A stretch of DNA of 64,000 nt from the NCBI GenBank assembly GCA_038213375.1, contig JBBQTB010000011.1, positions 1-64,000 of the forward strand, in the 5' to 3' direction. Below, one piece after another: positions 37,131-45,555 of this stretch (position 1 is its first letter; every line of letters begins with the position of its first letter). The translations under genes and the position numbers were made by a program. This DNA is from JAAUTT01 sp038213375. GTDB taxonomy: Bacteria > Bacteroidota > Bacteroidia > Bacteroidales > JAAUTT01. Below the pieces are notes generated by a model that worked only from the letters and a program-made list of their open reading frames with translations, made no database searches and had not been told where the DNA came from.

Positions 37131-39014
37131 ATGAAGAAATTTACATATAGTATCATTATATTTTTAGCGGTAACTTTTGTTTCATGTAACAAGTACCTCG
37201 ATGTTGTGCCGGATAACCTGCCAACAATAGACAATGCTTTTTCTGATAAATACAATGCAGAGAAGTATCTTTTTACATGCTATTCTTATTTACCTGGATT
37301 TTCTAGTATATACTCCAATCCGGCTCTTGCTTCAGGGGATGAAATTTGGTTTAATAAACCCCATCAAACGGAAAGTGCTGCAAGGCTTTCCAGGGGGGAA
37401 CAAACAGTGGTAAACCCAATTTTTGATTATTGGAGGGGGGGGTTATACGTAGGGATACGTGACTGTAACCTTTTTTTAGAACGGATTGGTGAAGTTCGTG
37501 ATCTCCCAGAATATCAACGCGTTCAATGGATAGCAGAGGTGAATTTTTTAAAGGCGTACTATCATTATTATTTGATACGGATGTACGGTCCTATCCACAT
37601 TATTGATAAAAGCGTTCCAGTTACAGCCTCTACACAAGCGGTTAAGTCTGTAAGAGATCCTTTGGATTCTTGTTTTAATTATGTTGTTAGACTTCTTGAT
37701 TTAGCAATTGTGGATCTTCCCCAAGATATTTCAAATCCATTAACGGGTTTAGGGCGGATTACAAAACCAATTGCTATGTCAACCAAAGCAGAGGTTTTAA
37801 TGTTGGCAGCAAGCCCTTTATTCAATGGCAACCCTAATTATGCTAGCGTTAAAAATCCTGATGGGACGAATCTGTTTCCATTAACTTTCGATGCAATTAA
37901 ATGGGAAAAGGCTTCAGTTGCCTGCAAAGAAGCAATTGATATGTGTCTTTCCGTGGGAATATCATTGTTTCAGAAAAAGGATTATTTAAATGCTTTCCCT
38001 CAAAATGATACAACTAAGTATATATGCGCTTTGCGTAGCTCTGTAACCTCATTATGGGGTAAAGAACTTATTTGGGGGTATTCATTAGGTGGTGGAAGCT
38101 TTAATTTGCAATATAATGCCTGTCCGCGGCTTTATGCTTGTACTACTAACCCAGTGGGTACCTTTATATCACCTACCTTGAAAATCGTCGAAGAGTTTTA
38201 TACAAGTAATGGGGTTCCCATTACCGAAGATTTAAATTTTGACTATGATAATCGTTATAAAGTAAAAAAAGCAACTTCTAAGGATCGTTTCTATGTCGAA
38301 CCCAATGAACAAACTGCCCAGATGAATTTTGGCAGAGAGTTTCGGTATTATTCCAGTTTAAGCTTCGATCGTGGTTCGTGGTTTGGAAATGGAAAAGCCA
38401 AGGATGAAAACGATGTTTGGCATATCCGTAATAGACAGGGCGAGTATTCTGCGATTATTGATCAAAATCAGTATGGTATTACCGGTTATTTTGCTAAGAA
38501 GCTTGTACACCTTGGAAGTGAAATTCGCAATGGAACCGATTTTGTAACAGAATCATATGCATTTCCGGTGATGCGTCTTGCAGATTTATATTTACTATAT
38601 GCTGAGGCTCTTAATGAGACAAAATCAACACCTGATGCTACTGTGACCGAGTATATTGATTTGGTTCGGGCTCGTGCTGGTTTGGAAGGTGTTGTTGCCA
38701 GTTGGGCAAAATATTCTAGTAAGCCCAATAAACCAGATACAAAGGCTGGAATGCGTGAAATTATTCAGCGCGAGCGTACAATTGAATTAGCTTTTGAAGG
38801 CAAACGCTATTGGGATCATCGCAGATGGTTGCTTGCTGAACAATACCAAAATATGCCTGTTAGAGGCTGGAATGTAAATAAAAACAATGTGAACGAGTAT
38901 TATCAGGTAACAAACTTATTCTATCAAACATTTTCAGTACGCGATTACTTATGGCCAATTCCTGAAGATGAGATTGTAAAAAACCCGAACTTGGTTCAAA
39001 ATCCTGGTTGGTAA
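37131..39014 (+). CDS. SusD/RagB-type glycan-binding lipoprotein
   Basis: A 627-aa surface lipoprotein (signal ending VTFVSCNKYLD) that forms the lid of the SusC channel. The helical SusD fold is recognisable: AEVNFLKAYYHYYLIRMYGP near 140 (TPR-like), RLADLYLLYAEALNE near 482, and ERTIELAFEGKRYWDHRRW near 547, ending with YLWPIPEDEIVKNPNLVQNP. Located directly after susC in the same operon. Typical length is 500-650. Confidence 0.94.
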   Translation: MKKFTYSIIIFLAVTFVSCNKYLDVVPDNLPTIDNAFSDKYNAEKYLFTCYSYLPGFSSIYSNPALASGDEIWFNKPHQTESAARLSRGEQTVVNPIFDYWRGGLYVGIRDCNLFLERIGEVRDLPEYQRVQWIAEVNFLKAYYHYYLIRMYGPIHIIDKSVPVTASTQAVKSVRDPLDSCFNYVVRLLDLAIVDLPQDISNPLTGLGRITKPIAMSTKAEVLMLAASPLFNGNPNYASVKNPDGTNLFPLTFDAIKWEKASVACKEAIDMCLSVGISLFQKKDYLNAFPQNDTTKYICALRSSVTSLWGKELIWGYSLGGGSFNLQYNACPRLYACTTNPVGTFISPTLKIVEEFYTSNGVPITEDLNFDYDNRYKVKKATSKDRFYVEPNEQTAQMNFGREFRYYSSLSFDRGSWFGNGKAKDENDVWHIRNRQGEYSAIIDQNQYGITGYFAKKLVHLGSEIRNGTDFVTESYAFPVMRLADLYLLYAEALNETKSTPDATVTEYIDLVRARAGLEGVVASWAKYSSKPNKPDTKAGMREIIQRERTIELAFEGKRYWDHRRWLLAEQYQNMPVRGWNVNKNNVNEYYQVTNLFYQTFSVRDYLWPIPEDEIVKNPNLVQNPGW

Positions 39015-39044
39015 TTAATTGTATCAAACTTTAAAAATGAAAAA

Positions 39045-40241
39045 ATGAAAAATATTTTTAAACTTGTGGTATTGCTGTTTATCGTGGTTCTGATGAACAG
39101 TTGCGACGAAAACAACCTTGTACCATTAATAAACGATGGACTGGCTCCCGGCAAGGTCGAAATAAAATCAACCAGGGCAATACCCGGTGGGTTGGAAGTG
39201 GAATATACTCTGCCAGTTGACAAGGATTTAATGTATGTAAAAGCAGTTTATACCTTAACAAGTGGGAAAACTTCGGAGGTGAAGGCTTCGTATTTCAACA
39301 GTAAAATTACCATTACTGGTTTTGGCGACACATTGGAGCACAGTGTAAAATTATATGCAGTGGATCGTGGTGAAAATATTTCGGAACCAGTAGAAATTAC
39401 GGGTAAACCACTTTTGGCACCAATAAAACTCACTGAAATGTCGATGAATATTAAAGTTGATTTTGGCGGTGCCCGGTTTACCTGGAAGAATGTAACGGGT
39501 GCTCCATTAATGATTTTAATCTTTGCCGAAGATTCAATGGGTAGGTTTAAGCAATTTCAAACGGTATATTCATCCGAAGTAGTAGGTAAATTTAATCTTC
39601 GTGGGCTTAAATCGGTTCCAACCAGATTTGCAGCTGTTGTGCGCGACCGTTGGGATAATTATTCCGATACAATTAATCCGTTAAACAACGCCAAACTTAC
39701 TCCTTTATTTGAGCAACGTCTTGATAAAACAAAAATGAGGGCGGTGACACTTTCTAATGATGTAAAATGGGATGCATGGGGATTTAAGTTTGAAAATATA
39801 TTTGACGATAATTATACTACGTTGGCTCATACCCAAGGAGATCATCCATTTCCTCAAATTATGACCATCGACCTGGGAGTAAAAGTTAAGCTTAGCAGGT
39901 TCAAGGTCTATCAGCGTGGCCCTAATGATGTGGGTATGTTTTTTGCACATGGTAATCCTCTTACCTACGACGTATATGGTTTGGTTACTTTACCAAATAC
40001 AAGTGGAAATTTAACTGAATGGGTTAAACTTCGCGACCTTTGTAAATCTATCAAACCCACCAACGCCGATGAAGCGAAAGCTAAAGGGTTGGATGGTGAT
40101 GAGTTTGATTTTGACCAGAGTGAAAACCCTATCGAAATCCGATATTTCCGTTGGGCTGTTTTAAATACATGGGAGAATGCTGGTTATATCAATGTTGCGG
40201 AAATGTCGTTTTGGGGAAGCATTACAGAAACCTATAATTAA
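39045..40241 (+). CDS. Surface lipoprotein, DUF4959/DUF5126/DUF5000-like
   Basis: A 398-aa lipoprotein (VLMNSC lipobox) in the SusE-like position of the locus. The N-terminal third resembles DUF4959 (PLINDGLAPGKVEIKSTRAI), the middle a DUF5126-like beta domain, and the C-terminal part a discoidin-like DUF5000 (YTTLAHTQGDHPFPQIMTID, then LSRFKVYQRG). Such proteins bind glycans at the cell surface and help feed SusD/SusC. 30 bp after susD. Confidence 0.82.
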   Translation: MKNIFKLVVLLFIVVLMNSCDENNLVPLINDGLAPGKVEIKSTRAIPGGLEVEYTLPVDKDLMYVKAVYTLTSGKTSEVKASYFNSKITITGFGDTLEHSVKLYAVDRGENISEPVEITGKPLLAPIKLTEMSMNIKVDFGGARFTWKNVTGAPLMILIFAEDSMGRFKQFQTVYSSEVVGKFNLRGLKSVPTRFAAVVRDRWDNYSDTINPLNNAKLTPLFEQRLDKTKMRAVTLSNDVKWDAWGFKFENIFDDNYTTLAHTQGDHPFPQIMTIDLGVKVKLSRFKVYQRGPNDVGMFFAHGNPLTYDVYGLVTLPNTSGNLTEWVKLRDLCKSIKPTNADEAKAKGLDGDEFDFDQSENPIEIRYFRWAVLNTWENAGYINVAEMSFWGSITETYN

Positions 40242-40320
40242 TGAATTTTTCATAAGGTATTCTGACCCGGATAATGGGTCTGGGATAATTTATCAAACAA
40301 TTAATTTAAATTTTAGACTA

Positions 40321-41457
40321 ATGAATATAAAAAATCTTATAGTATTCCTTTTCACTATCGTTCTGACGTTTGCATTCTTTGCATGCTCAACAATGAAGGA
40401 CAAACAGGAACCTTTCCTCACTGGAGGAGAAAAAATTTATCTTGTAAAAACAGACTCTGTTCATGTTCTTTCGGGGAATAATAGAGTTAGAGTGCAGTGT
40501 ATTTTAACCAATGCATATAATGTGAATAAGATTTTGGTTTACTGGAACTCACGTGCAGACTCCATTTTATTTGATTATGCTAAAACGGATAAGAATATCG
40601 ATACTGTAAAATTGGATATCCCTGCACTTTCTGAAAAGTCGTATATTTTTGAATTATATACTAAAAATGATGCTGGGGATCGTTCCATTAAAGTTACTGC
40701 TTTCGGCACTTCATATGGGGATAGATACATTTCATCGCTTAGTCCAAGGGTAATTTCGGGCTTTACTTTTGATGGTGTAAATGGCACATTGAACTGGTAT
40801 GGTAGCTTTGAGAAGGAGAAATCGACGCAAATAAGTTACTTTAAAAAAACTGGCGACTCGGTAATTGTTTTTCTTACTTCTAAATCATCCAGTTTATCGC
40901 TTCCCGATTTGTCTACAACATCCTCCATAATTAAGTATCGCAGTTTTTACAAGCCAGACTCGACTGCTATCGATTCGTTTGCTACCGCTTGGTCTGCATA
41001 TAAGCCTTTTATTGAAGTTATTCAGGATAAATCTGCATGGAAAATCATCGATTTTTCTTCACAGGAACCTAAGGAAGGTGGAGGGAATGGTATTGCATCT
41101 GCGGCTATTGATGGGAATGTAAATACATTTTGGCATACAGCATGGGATCTGTCAAAACCATCTTATCCTCATTATTTTGCTGTCGATATGGGTAAAGTGG
41201 TTAATATTACTACCTTCCAGGTATTCAGAAGACAGGGAAATAATGGAGGACAAACAAAACATCAATTCTTAGTGAGTGAGGATGGTACAACTTGGGTTGA
41301 TTGCGGTACATTTGCAATGGATCCAAATACCGATAACGGACAGAGTTATCGGATTCTTTCCAATCCTAAAGCCAGGTATTTTAAGTATGTTGCTTTGGCA
41401 GGACCTAATTTTTATGCATTCCTTGGAGAAATCAATGTGTTTGCATTGCCTCAATAA
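40321..41457 (+). CDS. Surface lipoprotein, DUF4998 plus F5/8 type C domain
   Basis: A 378-aa lipoprotein (FAFFACS lipobox). The start is ATG 40321; a longer frame from 40177 overlaps the preceding gene and is rejected. A DUF4998-like beta domain (about 30-135) is followed by a second Ig-like part and a C-terminal discoidin/F5-8C domain (AIDGNVNTFWHTAWD near 260, YFAVDMGKVVNITTFQVFRR). Probably another surface glycan-binding protein. It is the last gene before a strong terminator, so this locus has no catabolic enzyme attached. Confidence 0.82.
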   Translation: MNIKNLIVFLFTIVLTFAFFACSTMKDKQEPFLTGGEKIYLVKTDSVHVLSGNNRVRVQCILTNAYNVNKILVYWNSRADSILFDYAKTDKNIDTVKLDIPALSEKSYIFELYTKNDAGDRSIKVTAFGTSYGDRYISSLSPRVISGFTFDGVNGTLNWYGSFEKEKSTQISYFKKTGDSVIVFLTSKSSSLSLPDLSTTSSIIKYRSFYKPDSTAIDSFATAWSAYKPFIEVIQDKSAWKIIDFSSQEPKEGGGNGIASAAIDGNVNTFWHTAWDLSKPSYPHYFAVDMGKVVNITTFQVFRRQGNNGGQTKHQFLVSEDGTTWVDCGTFAMDPNTDNGQSYRILSNPKARYFKYVALAGPNFYAFLGEINVFALPQ

Positions 41458-41488
41458 GGATTAATTGGCTATTTGTCATCTCATTATA

Positions 41489-41532
41489 AATAGTTGGTTC
41501 GTATTCTCGAACCAACTATTTTATTTATTTTT
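41489..41532 (+). terminator. Intrinsic terminator of the susCD operon
   Basis: Perfect 13-bp stem aatagttggttcg/cgaaccaactatt with a 6-base loop, followed by ttttatttattttt. A clean end of the operon. Confidence 0.9.
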
Positions 41533-41659
41533 CCGGGTTGTAGGTTCAATACATTGTAGGCTACGCTTATCTGGGGGTTAAATGGAAGATATTGTAAACT
41601 TGGTGGATATGGTGGGATAATTTAAACAGGGATTTTTACGATAAAATAGCACCCTCAAA

Positions 41660-42139
41660 TTAGAGGAACTCATACACTAATTTTCTATTGCCTATCCAAG
41701 GGGTTTTTATTTCATCCAATTTGTTTATCCAGTCTTTTATCATAGGGTTATATGTGTTTTTTTTATACTGGATAATAAATTCATGGGCAGTAATATTTAT
41801 TTGAGATTCAATGTTGATAAATTTCCGGGAAATTGTTTTTGGGGCAGCTTGTTCAAACCATCTTAATTTACGTGCCAAAATCTTATATAAGCTATTTGCT
41901 ATTAATGTCATGGCAATATCAAAGTTTACCTGTACAATCACAGGTGATTGCACACTGTTTAAATTAAAGAAATCAACGTTTTCAGCGATGTTATTTTCAA
42001 CCCGCCAACGTTTACCATAATACGTACATAGCCAAATAGCGTTAATCATTGCTACCAGTTCGGCTTCATACGGAACAAACGGAACTCCTGAAAAATTCTG
42101 GGGTTTATGGATTGAAAAGTTTGAAAAAGCAGAAGACAA
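41660..42139 (-). pseudogene. DDE transposase, C-terminal fragment
   Basis: A 159-aa frame retaining the last third of an IS4/IS1634-like transposase: YGKRWRVENNIAENVDFFNL holds the conserved Glu of the DDE triad region, followed by LIANSLYKILARKL. The rest is missing. A few bases on, the opposite strand (about 42165-42210) reads KQEDKVYERIGRLKK, a stretch seen near the N-terminus of such transposases, so rearranged debris of one or two insertion sequences lies here. Confidence 0.65.
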
Positions 42140-42243
42140 ATGCTTTTAAAGATGAACTAGGGGTGATTACGCATAAAGCAAGAAGATAAAGTGTATGAAC
42201 GCATTGGCAGATTAAAAAAATAATTTGTATTTAAAGTTCTTTG

Positions 42244-42264
42244 TCGGGGTAGCGGGACGACCCC
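42244..42264 (+). repeat. 15-bp direct repeat, right copy, within a hairpin
   Basis: tcggggtagcgggac, identical to 25816-25830. Here cggggt pairs with accccg further on (42245-42264), a REP-like hairpin. Confidence 0.6.
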
Positions 42265-42466
42265 GTATCTCGTAAATACTTATATTTCCTGATGTTTACA
42301 AAACCGAAATTTATTTAGGTAACCGAATAGGTCATCTTTTGATAGTGCTATTCAATAATCAGTCAAATTTCAGTATAAAAAGAACGATTTCTGGACAAAT
42401 ATAAGTAATAATTCGCAAATTGTATTCTCATGATTTCGGGTGAGCCTGGATTAATAAGATTTGTTA
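42265..42466. other. Spacer, nothing recognised
   Basis: AT-rich sequence without a supportable gene. Confidence 0.3.
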
Positions 42467-42673
42467 TCAATCGGTAAGATGTTGCTTAATTAGGTCAACA
42501 GAGATGCCGGTAAATTCAGCAAAATCTTCGATGCTCACAAACTGGTGTTTCTCCTTTGCTTTGCATAACCTGATTTTCTTAAATAACTCCCGGCTTGACT
42601 TCTCGCTCTTGCCTGTTAACCTCTGAACATCTTTGGGATAGATTACTATTCTTCCAGATGTATTACTCACCAT
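42467..42673 (-). CDS. Small helix-turn-helix-like protein
   Basis: A 68-aa protein with IVIYPKDVQRLTGKSEKSSR and FVSIEDFAEFTGISVDLIKQ. The pattern of two short helical blocks is common in small Bacteroidota proteins found with mobile elements; it may bind DNA, like an excisionase or repressor. No closer assignment. It lies next to the DUF4248-like gene, which is on the opposite strand. Confidence 0.5.
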   Translation of the reverse strand: MVSNTSGRIVIYPKDVQRLTGKSEKSSRELFKKIRLCKAKEKHQFVSIEDFAEFTGISVDLIKQHLTD

Positions 42674-42813
42674 TTAAAAAGAACTATTTTACCCAAAAGT
42701 ACTTATTTTATTCTTAAAACAGTAAAGTCTGGTAAAAGACGGTAAAATTGGGTAGTAGGCTCCAAAGCTCATTGAAATAGATAATTCTATGGTTAACTTT
42801 CCTGAAAAAACTC

Positions 42814-43038
42814 ATGGAAAAGACATTTGAATTCCGGACGTTTGGATTTGGAGAATTAGCTCAGTTATATTTTCCTCATGTTACAAAAGCTTCAGCTTCC
42901 AGGATGTTTAGCCAGTGGATTTATAATAGCCCGGGATTAATAATCAGGCTTACCGAATTGGACTGGAAGAAAAGAGCTAAATATTTTACACCTAAACAGG
43001 TTAAGGTTTTGATTGGGCATTTTGATCCGCCATTCTAG
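42814..43038 (+). CDS. DUF4248-like small protein
   Basis: A 74-aa protein reading FGFGELAQLYFPHVTKASAS and ending YFTPKQVKVLIGHFDPPF. This matches the layout of DUF4248 proteins (short, GELA-LYFP, TP-QV-LI), found in Bacteroidota prophage or element borders. Function unknown; a DNA-binding role is a guess. It converges with the CoiA-like nuclease gene, overlapping it by 4 bp. Confidence 0.6.
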   Translation: MEKTFEFRTFGFGELAQLYFPHVTKASASRMFSQWIYNSPGLIIRLTELDWKKRAKYFTPKQVKVLIGHFDPPF

Positions 43039-44705
43039 TATTCAAACATTTCAGGATACAAATTTTTAAAAACTTCGTCTTTCGAATAGTCTTGTTTAGG
43101 AAAGGCCGAATAAAAATCGTCTAGCTTATGATTAAAGCTTCCTTTTTTATCTAGTTCTTTTAATTTTTCAAATAAACCATAATACTTTAATGCAAGTTCA
43201 ATATATTCCCAGTGCTTCTTATAGTTATCAATTGCATTATTAATAAAACTTATCCAATTTGGAAATCTAAAGCCAGTAATTACATTATTTTTAATTGATT
43301 CTATACAAAGTAGAACATTCAAGATACTCTCCGCTGCTGATGTTAACTCTTCAAACTTTAATTGGTTGTATGTTATTAGTTTAAACCTAAGTTTGGTTTT
43401 CTCAGTTTCGTCCAGTTCCATACCATAGACAGTATCTATATCATTTTGAGAAAGTTCATAATTACGATTAAAAATCTTTTGAAGTATCCTGTCTCCGAAA
43501 AACAACTTGCTCCTAAGAACTTCCTGGACTACAGTAATCCCTTCATTATCTATATCATTGATGTCTAGATTTATCCAATGGCAATCAAGAAAAAATACTA
43601 AAAAGTGGTAGTCATCATTTTTAAAGATCAAATCATTTATAAATGGCTTCCCGTTATTCGGGCTTTTGTATGACTTTAAAGCGAGCCGTTCATTTAAGCG
43701 TATTAATTCAACACGGTTCAATTCATTAATTGCCTCAAGAATTATTGAATAGTTGCTAAAGCCATTTTTTCTTTTTGATTTAATAAGGGATATTATTTCA
43801 TCAATTTTTTGTTCTATCTCTTCCTTTTCTTTTTTGAGTTCCCTTTCCGTTATCTCCTTTTCAATCCTTTTCTTGATAATAGATAGCTCATTTTCGCTGT
43901 TCTTCTTCTCAATTTCAAAGTTGTAATAATAAATTTGATAGTAATTTTGATTAAACTTGATTTCTTCTAAACTAACGGATCGACTTTTCCACTTGAAATG
44001 TACACTACGGTTATTATTTATGTAACACTGCTTAAACTCACAGAGGAGCTTAAATTCCTCGAATTTTTCATCTAGTTTAAAGAAGTTGTGAGATTCTGAA
44101 AGGTACTTAATGTCACGTTCCATTTGGGATTGTCCATCTTCAACATTAAAATTATCCAGAATCCATATCAAATAAATTCCGTTTTTGCGATAAAAATCGT
44201 ATCTACTTAAAATATAGGATAATGATAGGTTGGATAATTGAATCTCAAAAACTAATTCCTTATCTAAATATTTGCAATAAACATCAGGTTTTCTTTTCTC
44301 GTCTCCTTTTATTATAAACTTATTGTCTGTGCAAATAGAATCCACATCTACCCCTGGAGTCTTCTGAAGCTTCTCGGATATCTTATATTTTAACTCAAAA
44401 TGACGTGGGCTTTCTTTAGCTCTCAAAATATTGTAAAAGATGTCTGCATCTTTTGGGGAAAGATTACCATCTTTAAGAATACAGTTTGGAGATTTTGGTT
44501 GATGTTTAAAATGTAATCTGTCATATTTGCTTACGGAAACATTTAACCCTTGCTCGCATTCAAGGCATGACAAATCAAACTCTTGGTTATGAAATCTTTT
44601 TCGAACATCAAATGCAACAGTAGATTCCTTGAATATTTCATCCGCATCTAAGATTTCTCCTGAAAGTTTATCAAAAGCTAATTTTATTGAACGTTCATAG
44701 CTCAT
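43035..44705 (-). CDS. CoiA/DUF6035-like nuclease-fold protein
   Basis: A 556-aa cytosolic protein. The N-terminus has a CxxC (SCLEC, 47-50), HFKH (65-68) and Cys75, like the zinc-binding front part of competence protein CoiA. A PD-(D/E)xK-type core follows: KPDVYCK near 140 and LVFEIQLS near 152, then YDFYRKNGIYLIWILD, very similar to CoiA. A long coiled coil (about 270-330) leads to a helical C-terminal part of unknown role. Catalytic Asp141, Glu154 and Gln156 appear retained. It is divergent from the virus-like operon and might be cargo, for example a defence nuclease; that is inference. Confidence 0.7.
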   Translation of the reverse strand: MSYERSIKLAFDKLSGEILDADEIFKESTVAFDVRKRFHNQEFDLSCLECEQGLNVSVSKYDRLHFKHQPKSPNCILKDGNLSPKDADIFYNILRAKESPRHFELKYKISEKLQKTPGVDVDSICTDNKFIIKGDEKRKPDVYCKYLDKELVFEIQLSNLSLSYILSRYDFYRKNGIYLIWILDNFNVEDGQSQMERDIKYLSESHNFFKLDEKFEEFKLLCEFKQCYINNNRSVHFKWKSRSVSLEEIKFNQNYYQIYYYNFEIEKKNSENELSIIKKRIEKEITERELKKEKEEIEQKIDEIISLIKSKRKNGFSNYSIILEAINELNRVELIRLNERLALKSYKSPNNGKPFINDLIFKNDDYHFLVFFLDCHWINLDINDIDNEGITVVQEVLRSKLFFGDRILQKIFNRNYELSQNDIDTVYGMELDETEKTKLRFKLITYNQLKFEELTSAAESILNVLLCIESIKNNVITGFRFPNWISFINNAIDNYKKHWEYIELALKYYGLFEKLKELDKKGSFNHKLDDFYSAFPKQDYSKDEVFKNLYPEMFEY

Positions 44706-44811
44706 TAATCCTACTATTTTTTAATGCAATTTATAGCATTTGAATTAAAAATAATTCAGATAATCCAATAAACATTTATTTACAGATTTCATTGATTTTA
44801 ACACACCTATC

Positions 44812-44840
44812 CTTGCATCAGAAAATCAATCCGATGCAAG
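44812..44840 (+). promoter_or_regulatory. Inverted repeat at the operon's first start codon
   Basis: cttgcatc (44812-44819) and gatgcaag (44833-44840) form an 8-bp stem around the first gene's ATG at 44834. It could be an operator or a translation-controlling hairpin. Confidence 0.5.
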
Positions 44841-45058
44841 CCATGCCAGAAAATCACCTTAATTCGATTGTAGCCACTACCTCCGGTCTTTGCGGAGGAT
44901 TAGGCAAAGCGTTGACAGCTCACCTGGTATTTACCAATATAACTTTCCATGGAATCATAGAAGTTTCCATTTATGCAGCAATTTCTGCATTGGTCGGCTA
45001 TGGTGTAAAAGTTAGTATTGATAAGTTAAGAAAACTATATAACCGCAAATGCCAATGA
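44834..45058 (+). CDS. Small membrane protein, first gene of the virus-like operon
   Basis: About 74 aa from ATG 44834 (ATG 44843 and TTG 44792 are alternatives). Residues after MPENHLNSIVATTSG contain two hydrophobic stretches (GLCGGLGKALTAHLVF, IIEVSIYAAISALVGYGVKV) and a basic tail. No family recognised; it resembles a small holin- or virion-membrane-like protein. Its TGA overlaps the next ATG (ATGA at 45055), so the pair is coupled. Confidence 0.6.
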   Translation: MQAMPENHLNSIVATTSGLCGGLGKALTAHLVFTNITFHGIIEVSIYAAISALVGYGVKVSIDKLRKLYNRKCQ

Positions 45059-45555
45059 ATAATCTATTGAAAATAGGAATTGTTGGCGGGCTTGCTTTCG
45101 GAGCTTTCAGGCTTTTCCGGATGAAAAATACATCCGATAAGTTTGTAAGCAGTCTTTCCAATCCTCGCATTCATAAAGTGGATTTAAAAGGTATTGCTTT
45201 TCGTACAGAAATCAAGGTGCAGAATCCCACCCAAAACTCTATTACAATCACAAAACCGGTTGTCTCGCTTTCAACAAATGGTAAATACATCACCAGCAAC
45301 AACCCGGAACAAAAGTCATTTGTCATTAAGCCGCTCACAACTACCAACCTTGGAACCATCGAACTTTCCATCGCCTGGACTGCCTTGGCAGGTTATGTTT
45401 CAGGTATTGTTCTGAAAGCTCCTGCCATTATCAAGGCTTTTAGCAAGAAGGATACAAAGGCAATTGGTGCAGCACTTGCGATACCACTTGAAATGAAGTA
45501 CTCGCTCTATGCGAACGACATTTTTTATGAATCCACCCCTCAAAAGATCATGTAA
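45055..45555 (+). CDS. Membrane-anchored LEA/WHy-like beta protein
   Basis: About 166 aa. An N-terminal membrane segment (LLKIGIVGGLAFGAFRLF) is followed by a beta-sandwich resembling the LEA14/WHy fold: VDLKGIAFRTEIKVQNPTQN, VSLSTNGKYI and TTTNLGTIELSI. WHy domains occur in desiccation proteins and some envelope-associated proteins. An upstream in-frame ATG at 45049 is possible, but ATG 45055 forms the ATGA overlap with the preceding stop. The next gene begins directly at its stop (TAA ATG). Fits an envelope or virion-membrane role; not proved. Confidence 0.6.
   Translation: MNNLLKIGIVGGLAFGAFRLFRMKNTSDKFVSSLSNPRIHKVDLKGIAFRTEIKVQNPTQNSITITKPVVSLSTNGKYITSNNPEQKSFVIKPLTTTNLGTIELSIAWTALAGYVSGIVLKAPAIIKAFSKKDTKAIGAALAIPLEMKYSLYANDIFYESTPQKIM

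Noticed and set aside
40177..40320. Longer N-terminus for the last sus lipoprotein
   Set aside because: It overlaps the end of the preceding gene and would place the lipoprotein signal 48 residues inside; ATG 40321 fits the lipobox.
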